Shown here: piece after piece, positions 5,581-11,824 of the stretch
Numbering within the stretch: position 1 is the first letter of the stretch
Layout: each line of letters opens with the position of its first letter
Assembly: GCA_041485125.1 (NCBI GenBank)
Contig: JBGPIT010000128.1
Span: forward strand, 1 to 11,824
Direction: 5' to 3'
Origin: JBGPIT01 sp041485125
GTDB taxonomy: Bacteria; Desulfobacterota; Binatia; UTPRO1
Length of the DNA stretch: 11,824 bases
The notes under the pieces: model-generated
What the model was told of the DNA's origin: nothing
The model's database searches: none
The model's input: the letters and a program-made list of their open reading frames with translations, nothing else
Position numbers and translations under genes: made by a program

Positions 5581-6443
5581 GGCGCGTGCCCCGGGTCGTG
5601 CTTCAGCGTCCGCATCACCTTGAAGTAGGCGACGAGCCCGTCGAGATCGGCGGGCGAGAGGTGCGGGTGCGCCGGCATGCTGGTGTAGCGGAACGAGCCG
5701 GGATCGCGGATGTACGCCTTGATCTGCTCGACCGGGCGGTACTCGACGATGCTGCGTGGCACGTTCAGGTCGGGTCCGATCTTGCCGCCCTCGCCGTTGA
5801 TCGCGTGACACGAGATGCACTCGTCGCGAAAAATCGCGAACCCGCGCCACGGTGCGGTGTCCGCTTTCGCGCTGGTCGGCAGGGTGTGCGGGTACTGGAG
5901 CGCGAACGACCCGATCTCGATCGCGACCAGCTGGTACGGCCACGGGTAGCCGTTCGCGTCGCGCTGCTCCGGCTTCGACCAGACGAGATAGTACGGCCCC
6001 GGATCGACCTGCCGGCGATCGATCGGCTGCCACCCCGGATCCGCGCCCTGCGCGTGCTCGGCGTCGGCGAGGGCGAGATAGCCGCCGTCCTCGACGAGGA
6101 CCTTCGCGCGCACCGTCTTCGTGTAGCCGTCGCGGGCGCGCAGGAAGAGCTCGTCGTCCGCCTCCGGCAGCGTCCCGAAGCCGAGCGTGAGCACGTCGCG
6201 GAGCGGACAGGCGCGAAACGACTTCCGCGCCTTGTAGTACGGATCGTCGATGACGACGGTCTGCACCGCGCACGAGCGCTGCAGCTCGTCGCGATCAACG
6301 CGCTTCACGACGGCGCCGTCGCGGAGGAAGCGCAGCTCCGAGTCGGCGGCCGCGTCGTCCGCGGCGTGAGCGATCGTCGCGAGCGCGCCCAGCAGCAGCG
6401 CGACGACGGCGACGGCGACGGTGGCGGCGCGGCGCCCGCTCAC
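5577..6443 (-). CDS. Exported c-type cytochrome with molybdopterin-oxidoreductase-like domain
   Basis: The protein has 288 residues. A clear Sec signal peptide (residues 1-27, hydrophobic core 'VAVAVVALLLGALATIA', likely cleavage after 'AHA') sends it to the periplasm. Residues about 35-185 resemble the fold of sulfite-oxidase-type molybdopterin domains ('CPLRDVL' at 79-85, 'DGYTKTV' at 105-111, 'GPYYLVW' at 149-155), although cofactor binding is not evident. Residues about 198-280 are a class I cytochrome c: 'CISCH' (Cys209, Cys212, His213) binds heme, and Met256 in 'YTSMPAHPH' is the probable axial ligand. It should carry electrons in the periplasm. GTG 6443 is chosen because it gives a proper signal peptide and overlaps the hydrolase stop by GTGA. 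The gene end overlaps the GTP cyclohydrolase start the same way. Heme binding is firm; the redox partner is unknown. Confidence 0.82.
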   Translation of the reverse strand: MSGRRAATVAVAVVALLLGALATIAHAADDAAADSELRFLRDGAVVKRVDRDELQRSCAVQTVVIDDPYYKARKSFRACPLRDVLTLGFGTLPEADDELFLRARDGYTKTVRAKVLVEDGGYLALADAEHAQGADPGWQPIDRRQVDPGPYYLVWSKPEQRDANGYPWPYQLVAIEIGSFALQYPHTLPTSAKADTAPWRGFAIFRDECISCHAINGEGGKIGPDLNVPRSIVEYRPVEQIKAYIRDPGSFRYTSMPAHPHLSPADLDGLVAYFKVMRTLKHDPGHAP

Positions 6444-7345
6444 CGTTCGAGCCGTGGCGCCCCGTCGCGCAGGAGCTTCCGCCATTGGCTCTGGTCGACG
6501 CGCGCCGGCTCCGTCGTCCGCATGAAGTCGAACATCACCTCGACGAAACGCCGCGGATCGTCGCGATGCGGGAAGTGGCGCGCCTCCGGAAAGACCTCGA
6601 GGCGGCTCTCGGGAATGGCGGCATGCGCCGCGTGCGCGTGCGCGACGGGAATGATCGGATCGTGCTCCCCCCAGATGATCATCGTCGGCACGCCGGCGGT
6701 GAGGTAGAGCCGGTCGGCGGCGTTGACCCGCTGGCCGCTGGCGTCGACCACGGTGCGGATCGTGTGGACGAACGCGCGCCGGCAATCGGCCTCGGCGAGC
6801 GAGCTGAAGCCGCGCCACAGCTCCTCGAGATCGGGGCTCGGGCGCAAGCCGACGCGGCCTAGGAAGCGCGCGACACCATCGACGGCATCGCGCACACCCG
6901 CCGTGCAGAGGAGCGGCAGCACCCATTCCGCACCGGGTAGCGAGGCGGCGCGCAGCATCGGGTGGAGCTCGTGCCCGAGACCACCGCTCCCGACCAGCAC
7001 CAGGCGATCGCAGCGCTCCGGAAACTGATACGCGAGCTGCATCGCGACGCCGCCGCCGAGCGAGTGGCCGACGATCGTCGCCCGCTCGTGCCCGAGGACG
7101 CCGAGGAGATCGCGGAGGCCGCTCGCGTAGGCGCCGAGCGAGTAGTCGCCGCGCGGCTTGGCGGAGCTGCCGTGCCCCAGGAGGTCGGGCGCGACGACGC
7201 AGTAGCGCTCGGCGAGCCACGGGATGACGTCGTCCCACGTCGACGAGCTGCCGGTGATGCCGTGGATCAGCAGCACGACGGGGCCGCTGCCGGCGCTCCG
7301 GTACGTGATGCGATGCCCATGAATGGTGATGTCGGAGATCCTCAC
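6440..7345 (-). CDS. Alpha/beta-fold hydrolase
   Basis: The product is 301 residues, typical of the alpha/beta hydrolase superfamily. The oxyanion-hole 'HGITG' (residues 28-32), nucleophile elbow 'GHSLGGG' (Ser95), acid 'GEHDPIIP' (Asp239) and base 'ARHFPH' (His267) complete a Ser-Asp-His triad. There is no signal peptide, so it is cytoplasmic and probably cleaves an ester, thioester or C-C bond; the substrate is not readable from sequence. GTG 7345 is preceded by AAAGGAGT (7360-7353 on the minus strand), a good ribosome binding site. The start overlaps the stop of the short SDR remnant, and the end overlaps the cytochrome start; both are GTGA. It is translationally coupled to the cytochrome/GTP cyclohydrolase/SIS genes, so it likely processes an intermediate of the same pathway. 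Confidence 0.87.
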   Translation of the reverse strand: MRISDITIHGHRITYRSAGSGPVVLLIHGITGSSSTWDDVIPWLAERYCVVAPDLLGHGSSAKPRGDYSLGAYASGLRDLLGVLGHERATIVGHSLGGGVAMQLAYQFPERCDRLVLVGSGGLGHELHPMLRAASLPGAEWVLPLLCTAGVRDAVDGVARFLGRVGLRPSPDLEELWRGFSSLAEADCRRAFVHTIRTVVDASGQRVNAADRLYLTAGVPTMIIWGEHDPIIPVAHAHAAHAAIPESRLEVFPEARHFPHRDDPRRFVEVMFDFMRTTEPARVDQSQWRKLLRDGAPRLER

Positions 7346-7485
7346 GAGCGCGACTCCTTTCGCACCGCATGCGCGTCGTCGACCCCGGCGTTGCCGCCAC
7401 GCGCGATGATCGCGCCGGCGGCCAAGGCGCGGCCGATGCCGCTCGAGGCGCCGGTGATGAGGGCGGTTTCGTACGGTGCAGGCAT
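7342..7485 (-). pseudogene. Short-chain dehydrogenase remnant (47 codons)
   Basis: Reading from ATG 7485, the frame gives 47 residues beginning with an SDR start: 'ETALITGASSGIGRALA' at residues 6-22, including the nucleotide-binding TGxxxGIG motif. It then breaks off into 'AGAIIARGGNAGVDDAH' and stops at TGA 7344-7342. A full SDR needs about 250 residues, so the catalytic Ser, Tyr and Lys are all missing. The 'NAGV' may be the SDR 'NNAG' motif brought close by an internal deletion, but this is uncertain. The TGA overlaps the hydrolase GTG (GTGA), so the remnant still has the coupling junction seen elsewhere in the operon. Loss of the middle of an ancestral SDR gene is the simplest explanation. 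It might survive because it leads ribosomes into the hydrolase gene. Confidence 0.6.
7353..7360 (-). promoter_or_regulatory. Ribosome binding site of the hydrolase gene
   Basis: On the minus strand AAAGGAGT ends seven bases before GTG 7345. It lies inside the SDR remnant frame. It supports the chosen hydrolase start and suggests initiation does not depend only on coupling. Confidence 0.6.
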
Positions 7486-7493
7486 GGAACGCA

Positions 7494-7510
7494 CGCCGGC
7501 TACGCCGGCG
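7494..7510. repeat. Small perfect hairpin between the LLM gene and the SDR remnant
   Basis: CGCCGGC-TAC-GCCGGCG forms a 7-bp stem with a three-base loop. It is 47 bases past the LLM stop on the minus strand and just upstream of the remnant's ATG. No T-run follows, so it could act only as a weak or factor-dependent terminator or as an mRNA-stabilising structure. Confidence 0.45.
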
Positions 7511-7556
7511 CTCTTACAGTGAATCGCGCCGCCCGCGCTCGCGCAAGCTCAGTGGC

Positions 7557-8561
7557 TCAGGCCGCCGGGGCCATGGTCCGCAAGAAGTGCTCGATCATCT
7601 CGGGCGGAACGTTCACGGGAAGATTGAGAAGCGCGCTGCCCATGCCGGCGGCGCGCCACTCGGCGAGGCGGTCGCGGCAGTAGTCGGGCGGGCCGCAGAT
7701 CGCGATCGCGTCGATGAGCTCGTCGCTCACCGCGGCGGCGGCGCGCTTGCGATCCTCGGATTGATAGAGCGCGCGCACCTCGTCGACGTTCTCGCGGAAG
7801 CCGTAGCGGCAGAAGAGCGCATGGTAATACGCCCCCATGCCGCCGATGTAGAACGCGACCAGCGGCTTCACCATCGCGCGCGCCATGTCGCGGTCGTCGA
7901 GCGGCACGGCGGCGACGAAGGACGCGACCTCGATCGGCGCGTCGGCGCGGCCGGCATCGCGCGCGCCTTCGCGCAGCCACGCGATCCCGTCGTCGAGGTG
8001 GCGATACGGCCAGAAGGTCGGGATCCAGCCGTCGGCGACGCGGCCGACGTCGTGGATCGCCTTCTCCTGCAGCGATGCGATGTAGATCGGGATGTCGGCG
8101 CGCACCGGAGTCATCTCGAGCTTGAAGTGGCGGGCGTCGAAGAGCGAGCTCATCTCGGGCGACAAGCGCTCGCCGCGCCAGAGCGCGCGCAGGATGCCGA
8201 CGGTCTCGCGCAGGCGCGTGAGCGGCTTCTCGTACGGCACCCCGTGGAAGTTCTCGACGACGACCTTGCCGCTGGTGCCGAGGCCGAGGATGACCCGGCC
8301 CTCGGAGATCTCGTCGAGCGTCGCCGCGCTCATCGCGAGCAGACCCGCCGAGCGGCTGAAGACGTTGGCGATGCCGGTCGCGACCTTGAGCCGCGTGGTC
8401 GCGAGCGCGATCTCGGCGAGCAGCTGGAACTGCTCGTAGGCCCACGCCTCCGGCACCCAGATCGAGTCGTAGCCGAGATCCTCCGCAAGCTCGGCGAAAC
8501 GCAGGACGTGCTTGCGGTCGTAGCTCTTCCAGAAGGGGACGATGCCCGTCGTGTTCGACAT
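7557..8561 (-). CDS. LLM-class (luciferase-like) oxidoreductase, probably F420-dependent
   Basis: The 334-residue product has the bacterial luciferase-like TIM-barrel pattern: 'ELAEDLGYDSIWVPEAWAY' (residues 24-42), 'ATTRLKVATGIANVFSRS' (54-71), 'EGRVILGLGTSGKVVVENF' (87-105) and a late 'ICGPPDYCRDRLAEW' for the final barrel strand. Members of this class with the 'LGLGTSG' and 'ENFHG' features usually use the deazaflavin F420 to transfer hydride, though some use FMN. ATG 8561 fits the family N-terminus; there is no strong Shine-Dalgarno before it. It is followed after 71 bases by the SDR remnant and the coupled operon on the same strand, so it may be cotranscribed with them. Between it and the divergent NTF2-like gene (8562-8730) I see no clear promoter or repeat. 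Class is firm; cofactor and substrate are inferred. Confidence 0.85.
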   Translation of the reverse strand: MSNTTGIVPFWKSYDRKHVLRFAELAEDLGYDSIWVPEAWAYEQFQLLAEIALATTRLKVATGIANVFSRSAGLLAMSAATLDEISEGRVILGLGTSGKVVVENFHGVPYEKPLTRLRETVGILRALWRGERLSPEMSSLFDARHFKLEMTPVRADIPIYIASLQEKAIHDVGRVADGWIPTFWPYRHLDDGIAWLREGARDAGRADAPIEVASFVAAVPLDDRDMARAMVKPLVAFYIGGMGAYYHALFCRYGFRENVDEVRALYQSEDRKRAAAAVSDELIDAIAICGPPDYCRDRLAEWRAAGMGSALLNLPVNVPPEMIEHFLRTMAPAA

Positions 8562-8719
8562 GGCGCGCGACCATAGCAGCGGACGGCCGACGAGCGAAGC
8601 GCGCGGCGAACGCCCTACGTGATCGCAACGCGTTCGGGGGTTGCATTGCGCGGTCACGATGCCAAGATCCGCCGGCCGTACGCGACGTGCCGTGTCGGGC
8701 GGCGTCACTGTCCCCCCTT

Positions 8720-8724
8720 GGAGG
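8720..8724 (+). promoter_or_regulatory. Ribosome binding site of the NTF2-like gene
   Basis: GGAGG at 8720-8724 lies six bases before ATG 8731 and fixes that start over any upstream in-frame codon. Confidence 0.75.
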
Positions 8725-8730
8725 TGCCGT

Positions 8731-9135
8731 ATGTCAGCCGCGGAGCGAGAGCTGCTCGACGTGAACGACGCGTTCTATCGTGCGTTCAACGCCCATGATG
8801 CCGCCGCAATGGATCAGATGTGGGCCCGTAGCGCGGCCGTCGCCTGCATCCATCCGGGCTGGCAGTCGCTCACGGGGCGCGAGGCGGTGATGGCGAGCTG
8901 GCGCGGCATCCTGCTCGGCCCCGCACCGACGATCAACCACTCCGAGGCGAGCGTACATCTCCTCGGCGACACCGCGTTCATCGTCTGCATCGAGGAGATT
9001 CCCGATGGCCGCTTGATCGCCACCAACATCTTCATCCGCGAGGACGGCAGGTGGCGTCTGGTCCACCATCAGGCCGGCCCGATCGCGCGCGAGCTCGACG
9101 ACGACGACACGCCGCGCTCGGGGTTCTTGAACTGA
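8731..9135 (+). CDS. NTF2/SnoaL-like small protein
   Basis: The product is 134 residues, typical for the NTF2-like superfamily (SnoaL/DUF4440-type cone fold). Visible family features are the N-terminal helix 'DVNDAFYRAFNAHDAAAM' (residues 10-27), 'HPGWQSLTGREAVMASW' (45-61), and the closing strands with 'ATNIFIREDGRWRLVHHQA' (92-110). Such proteins are small cytoplasmic enzymes (isomerases, cyclases, dehydratases) or ligand-binding partners, and their active residues differ too much to predict the reaction. Start ATG 8731 follows a good GGAGG. The SDR gene begins one base after its stop (TGAGATG), so the two are coupled and probably act together. It diverges from the LLM gene across a 169-base gap. 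Fold assignment is firm; function is unknown. Confidence 0.82.
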   Translation: MSAAERELLDVNDAFYRAFNAHDAAAMDQMWARSAAVACIHPGWQSLTGREAVMASWRGILLGPAPTINHSEASVHLLGDTAFIVCIEEIPDGRLIATNIFIREDGRWRLVHHQAGPIARELDDDDTPRSGFLN

Positions 9136-9136
9136 G

Positions 9137-9907
9137 ATGAGCACGCCGATCTTCGATCTCACCGGCAAGGTCGCGCTCGTCACCGGCGGCAACAGCGGCA
9201 TCGGCCTCGGCATGGCCGAGGCGCTCGCCGTCGCCGGCGCCGACGTCTGCATCTGGGGCACCAACGAGGCGAAGAACGCCGAGGCGAAGCGGCGGCTCGA
9301 GCAGCACGGCCGCCGCGTGATCGCGCTCCGCTGCGACGTCGGTGAGGAGGCCGAGGTCGACCGCGCGTTCGCCGAGACCGTCGCGGCGCTCGGCCGCGTC
9401 GACGCATGCTTCGCCAACGCCGGCATCGGCGGCGCGGCGCCGTCCTTCGTCGAGATGACGACCGCGGAGTGGCGTCGCGTCATGCGCGTCAACCTGGACG
9501 GCGTCTTCTTCACCTTCCGCGCCGCCGCGCGCCACATGGTCGGCCGGCCGGGCGGCGGCTCGCTGGTCGTGGTCAGCAGCCTCGCGTCCGTCGAGGGCAC
9601 GGCACGCGGCCAGCACTACGCCGCGACCAAAGGCGGCGTGAACGCGATCGTGCGCGGTCTCGCCGTCGAGCTCGCCCGCCACGGCATCCGCGCCAACGCC
9701 GTCCTACCGGGCTGGATCGACACGCCGCTCACCGAGCACACCTTCGCCTCCGAGCCCATGCAGCGGAAGGTGCTGCCGCGCATCCCGATCCGCCGCTGGG
9801 GCACCCGCGACGACTTCGGCGGCATCGCGGTCTATCTGGCGAGCGACGCGAGCGCGTACCACACCGGCGACAGCATCGTCATCGACGGCGGCTACCGGGT
9901 GTTCTGA
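9137..9907 (+). CDS. FabG-like short-chain dehydrogenase/reductase
   Basis: This complete classical SDR has 256 residues. 'VTGGNSGIG' (15-23) binds the nucleotide, 'FANAG' (92-96) is the structural NNAG variant, and Asn119, Ser148, Tyr161 and Lys165 ('YAATK') form the catalytic tetrad. 'LPGWIDTPL' (200-208) and the C-terminal 'GDSIVIDGGY' are standard for FabG-like enzymes. It oxidises an alcohol or reduces a carbonyl with NAD(P)(H). 'CIWGTNE' at the end of the second strand (38-44) has no obvious acidic NAD-selecting residue, so NADP is possible. ATG 9137 is one base after the upstream NTF2-like gene's stop. It is a different sequence from the SDR remnant at 7342-7485, which begins 'ETALITGASSGIG'. 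Family and activity class are firm; substrate is unknown. GC content drops just after this gene. Confidence 0.92.
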   Translation: MSTPIFDLTGKVALVTGGNSGIGLGMAEALAVAGADVCIWGTNEAKNAEAKRRLEQHGRRVIALRCDVGEEAEVDRAFAETVAALGRVDACFANAGIGGAAPSFVEMTTAEWRRVMRVNLDGVFFTFRAAARHMVGRPGGGSLVVVSSLASVEGTARGQHYAATKGGVNAIVRGLAVELARHGIRANAVLPGWIDTPLTEHTFASEPMQRKVLPRIPIRRWGTRDDFGGIAVYLASDASAYHTGDSIVIDGGYRVF

Positions 9908-9999
9908 CCGGTACGGGGCCGCGAGTCATGTCGACAGTCATGCCGCACGCTATACACGTGGTCTTTCACTAACCCACACAGTTGCGCTACTGTGACGCT

Positions 10000-10704
10000 A
10001 TGGTCGAAGCCGCCCGACCGTCCACAGCCGAGGAAGTGATCCCTTTCCACCAAGAGCAAGGCAGCCTCACCTTCGGCGCGGCTTATGCCCGACCCCTACT
10101 AGCCACCCTGAGCAACCTGCCCGCATTCTATGATCGGCTATACGGGTCACTTTCTCCATTGGGTCTCCGTTTATCTGACGTACGGGTCGACGGAGTAGGC
10201 GGGAGCTTGGGCGAAGCATCGGTCACATGTTCATTGACTGCTATCGCTGGCACCGTACGATTTTGGCTCGATCGTCTTGACGTGACGTTCACTGACATGG
10301 TGAACGTAAGCATCGACAAGATGCAGTCAGTAATAACCGGAACTCTCGATACACTGCGCGACGTTCCGAATTTCTCGTTAAGTACCTATACGGTCGATAT
10401 CGGACTTCACGGAACGCTCGTTGATATGCCTGGGCCCGACTATCTAAAGCGATTTTGCAGCCATACTCTTCAAGGATTCGGACCAAGCACGGGCAATGGC
10501 TTCGTGTTTTATTTTGGTAGTGAGGGAGAACGGTTGTTCTCCGCGATTACGGCGGACGTGTCCGCGACAATCGTCGCTGGCGTATTCCTGCGCAGTTACA
10601 CCATGTGGCAGGGGGATGCATTCACACCAGAAGTCGTTCGACAACGAACTGGTGATGAATCGGTCCGTATGTTTCGAGCTCTCGGATTGCGACCTGTACG
10701 TTAG
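10000..10704 (+). CDS. Protein of unknown function in the low-GC stretch
   Basis: The product is 234 residues from ATG 10000; an in-frame TTG at 9982 would add six, but ATG is the more usual start. I recognise no family. It looks soluble, with no signal peptide or clear membrane span, and appears rich in beta strands with alternating hydrophobic residues ('SVTCSLTAIAGTVRFWLDRL', about residues 73-92). The conserved-looking 'GFVFYFGSEGERLFSAI' (about 167-183) precedes a final helix. Base composition differs from the genes to the left, with many A/T-ending codons, including TTA, CTA and ATA. It is therefore likely acquired. A TACTGT hexamer at 9988-9993, six bases before the ATG, could be a leaderless -10, but this is weak. 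The next frame begins close after its TAG. It is probably real as a gene; its role is unknown. Confidence 0.65.
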   Translation: MVEAARPSTAEEVIPFHQEQGSLTFGAAYARPLLATLSNLPAFYDRLYGSLSPLGLRLSDVRVDGVGGSLGEASVTCSLTAIAGTVRFWLDRLDVTFTDMVNVSIDKMQSVITGTLDTLRDVPNFSLSTYTVDIGLHGTLVDMPGPDYLKRFCSHTLQGFGPSTGNGFVFYFGSEGERLFSAITADVSATIVAGVFLRSYTMWQGDAFTPEVVRQRTGDESVRMFRALGLRPVR

Positions 10705-10790
10705 AATGCAGGAATTTGGCGTTATCGTTGGTGCTAGGATCGCACAAGATTCGCTGCAAGTGGCACGTCTGCGGCGTCAACATCCCAACG

Positions 10791-11006
10791 ATGCGCACCT
10801 GGCAGGAGCTCCAGGCCAGACGAGCAAGTTGGGAGCGCTTGGGCTACAGAACGTCAGCGCACCCCCAGGCACGAAACGGCTTGCCCCTACGACAGGTGCA
10901 AACGCTTACTTCCTATTTGATCGCTCGGGGCATGGTGGAACGAGCGTCCCTGAATCGGGTCTACCGCGTCAAAGTAGCGCCGCAGGCGCTCGACAGCGGA
11001 AACTAG
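10791..11006 (+). CDS. Small ORF of unknown function, uncertain
   Basis: From ATG 10791 this encodes 71 residues, basic and helical, with 'LPLRQVQTLTSYLIARGMVE' (about residues 31-50) that could be a helix-turn-helix-like segment followed by 'NRVYRVKVA'. The same frame is open back to TTG 10716, adding 25 residues with two cysteines (CKWHVC), so the true start is unclear. A competing frame beginning at ATG 10706 is also open through this stretch and runs into the next gene. I prefer the 10791 frame because its stop (TAG 11004-11006) falls two bases before the next gene's ATG 11009, as expected for tightly packed genes. No family is recognised and no clear ribosome binding site precedes it. 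It may be a fragment. Confidence 0.4.
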   Translation: MRTWQELQARRASWERLGYRTSAHPQARNGLPLRQVQTLTSYLIARGMVERASLNRVYRVKVAPQALDSGN

Positions 11007-11008
11007 CG

Positions 11009-11350
11009 ATGCCGTGGGTCGCGATCATCGAACAGCTTCTCGGCGAAGAGAAAGTGGATCTCGCGAGGCGCGTCGCCTTAGCAAGCGTGTCATTCGAACC
11101 TCACAACAGGGGCGTGAGATCACTCCTCGCGTTGTTACAACCTCCGAATATCACACCGAGTCAGGCCCGTACTGTCGATAGGCGAAAAGATTTCGAATGG
11201 ATCATCGCTCATCATTTGGAGTACCGAGGTCAGTGGGTCGCGGTTCACGACGGTACGCTGGTTGCGCACAATAGAAGCCTTCAACAACTGCTTGCCATCC
11301 TCGCGCCGATTGACCCAGCGCGCACCGCGCTCCTCCATCGTATCGACTAA
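11009..11350 (+). CDS. DUF5678-like small protein
   Basis: This encodes 113 residues from ATG 11009. The C-terminal 'EYRGQWVAVHDGTLVAHNRS' followed by 'LQQLLAIL' (about residues 71-98) matches the short strand-turn-helix pattern I associate with DUF5678 proteins ('YxGxWVA...G.vvA.g....l'). That domain is small, of unknown function, and often encoded next to a retropepsin-like protease, as here. The N-terminal part ('EQLLGEEKVDLARRVALAS') is helical and not recognised. The frame is open upstream to 10496, but the upstream part overlaps other genes. ATG 11009 sits two bases after the previous stop and is the best start. The aspartic protease gene follows after ten bases, suggesting one transcript. 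The family call is from memory of the motif and is moderately secure. Confidence 0.65.
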   Translation: MPWVAIIEQLLGEEKVDLARRVALASVSFEPHNRGVRSLLALLQPPNITPSQARTVDRRKDFEWIIAHHLEYRGQWVAVHDGTLVAHNRSLQQLLAILAPIDPARTALLHRID

Positions 11351-11360
11351 GATCGATCCG

Positions 11361-11801
11361 ATGTTACGCCTGAATGGTAGCCAGTTCAGCTCTGGAAGTG
11401 CTCATTTTGCGGATAGTGACGGCAGCACGCTTGAACCAACCGCCAAGATTTGGATCACGATTCGCTTGAGTTCGATCGGAGAGCTAGCAGCTCAACTGGA
11501 TACGGGCGCTGCATACTCGGTCTTGACGCCCGAAGTCGCCGACGCCGCTGGGATTTCACTAGCAAACGGGCAGCAGATTACTCTCCACACTCGCTTTGGT
11601 TCGACTATTGGTAGATTGGTTAGGGCGGTAATTACCGTTCCGGCAGAGTTCGGTCACGGACTAGATGTCGACGGAACTGTATTTGTTCCCGACGAGTGGC
11701 CGGGACCAAACTTCGTTGGCTACAGCGGATTTCTGGAGCGGATGCGGTTTGCGATCGACCCCGGCGCGAATCGCTTCTATTTCGGGGCAACCGAAGGCTG
11801 A
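11361..11801 (+). CDS. Retropepsin-like aspartic protease
   Basis: The product is 146 residues, one retropepsin-type domain. 'AAQLDTGAAYSVLTPEVA' (residues about 43-60) holds the catalytic Asp-Thr-Gly-Ala motif that every such enzyme needs. The later 'PNFVGYSGFLERMRFAIDPG' (about 114-133) corresponds to the hydrophobic-Gly strand and final helix/strand of the fold ('LLGxxFL...f.id'). Active retropepsins are dimers, each chain giving one Asp. There is no signal peptide or membrane anchor, so it would act in the cytoplasm; its substrate is unknown. ATG 11361 lies ten bases after the DUF5678-like gene's stop and is preferred over the upstream in-frame ATG at 11262, which would lie inside that gene. 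Codon use is less GC-biased than in the main operon. Only 23 bases follow it in the window, with nothing recognisable. Confidence 0.8.
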   Translation: MLRLNGSQFSSGSAHFADSDGSTLEPTAKIWITIRLSSIGELAAQLDTGAAYSVLTPEVADAAGISLANGQQITLHTRFGSTIGRLVRAVITVPAEFGHGLDVDGTVFVPDEWPGPNFVGYSGFLERMRFAIDPGANRFYFGATEG

Positions 11802-11824
11802 TCTGGGGCCATTACGCCGCCATC

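Noticed and set aside
6395..6435. GGCGAC-type triplet repeat as a microsatellite
   Set aside because: It encodes the Ala/Val core of the cytochrome signal peptide, which explains the repetition.
9928..9956. Promoter from TCGACA (9931) and TATACA (9951)
   Set aside because: The 14-base spacer is too short for a standard sigma-70-type promoter.
11361..11801. Phage or retroelement protease
   Set aside because: No capsid, portal, terminase or reverse transcriptase gene is nearby; the retropepsin fold also occurs in ordinary bacterial genes.

Overview
The window is high-GC bacterial chromosome with frequent GTG starts and very tight gene packing. Families present include an F420-type luciferase-like monooxygenase, a CarF/TMEM189-like desaturase, SDR and NTF2-like genes. 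This mix suggests a soil or sediment lineage such as Myxococcota, Binatota or another deltaproteobacterial-type group. That placement is inference: no rRNA or marker gene is present. No tRNA, rRNA, CRISPR array, insertion sequence or integrase was seen.

Layout, left to right. (1) 1-122: the 3' end of a gene, probably a DnaJ-type protein. (2) 133-818: a Phd/YefM antitoxin with a good Shine-Dalgarno and a perfect 16-bp palindrome upstream, followed by a RelE/ParE toxin gene broken by a one-base frameshift. (3) 954-2486: a two-gene unit on the + strand, a CarF/TMEM189-type lipid desaturase overlapping a seven-helix membrane protein, possibly read from a leaderless promoter. (4) 2408-8561, minus strand: an F420-type LLM oxidoreductase, then a 47-codon SDR remnant, an alpha/beta hydrolase, an exported cytochrome c with a molybdopterin-oxidoreductase-like domain, an extended GTP cyclohydrolase II, and a SIS-domain/creatininase fusion. 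From the SDR remnant onward, each gene starts inside the stop of the one before it (GTGA overlaps). (5) 8731-9907, + strand: an NTF2/SnoaL-like protein and a complete FabG-like SDR, one base apart. (6) 9908-11824: a stretch of visibly lower GC with an unrecognised 235-residue protein, a small uncertain ORF, a DUF5678-like protein and a retropepsin-like aspartic protease. This looks like acquired accessory DNA.

The main candidate for something undescribed is the minus-strand operon. GTP cyclohydrolase II opens the guanine ring of GTP. A SIS domain acts on phosphosugars, and creatininase-family enzymes cleave cyclic amides or formamides. Coupled translation with an exported cytochrome c, a hydrolase and possibly an F420-type enzyme suggests a pyrimidine-, pterin- or deazaflavin-derived metabolite or redox cofactor. 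The product cannot be deduced from this sequence. The SIS and creatininase parts are now one open frame, joined by a low-complexity linker that contains a strong hairpin. This may be a recent gene fusion.
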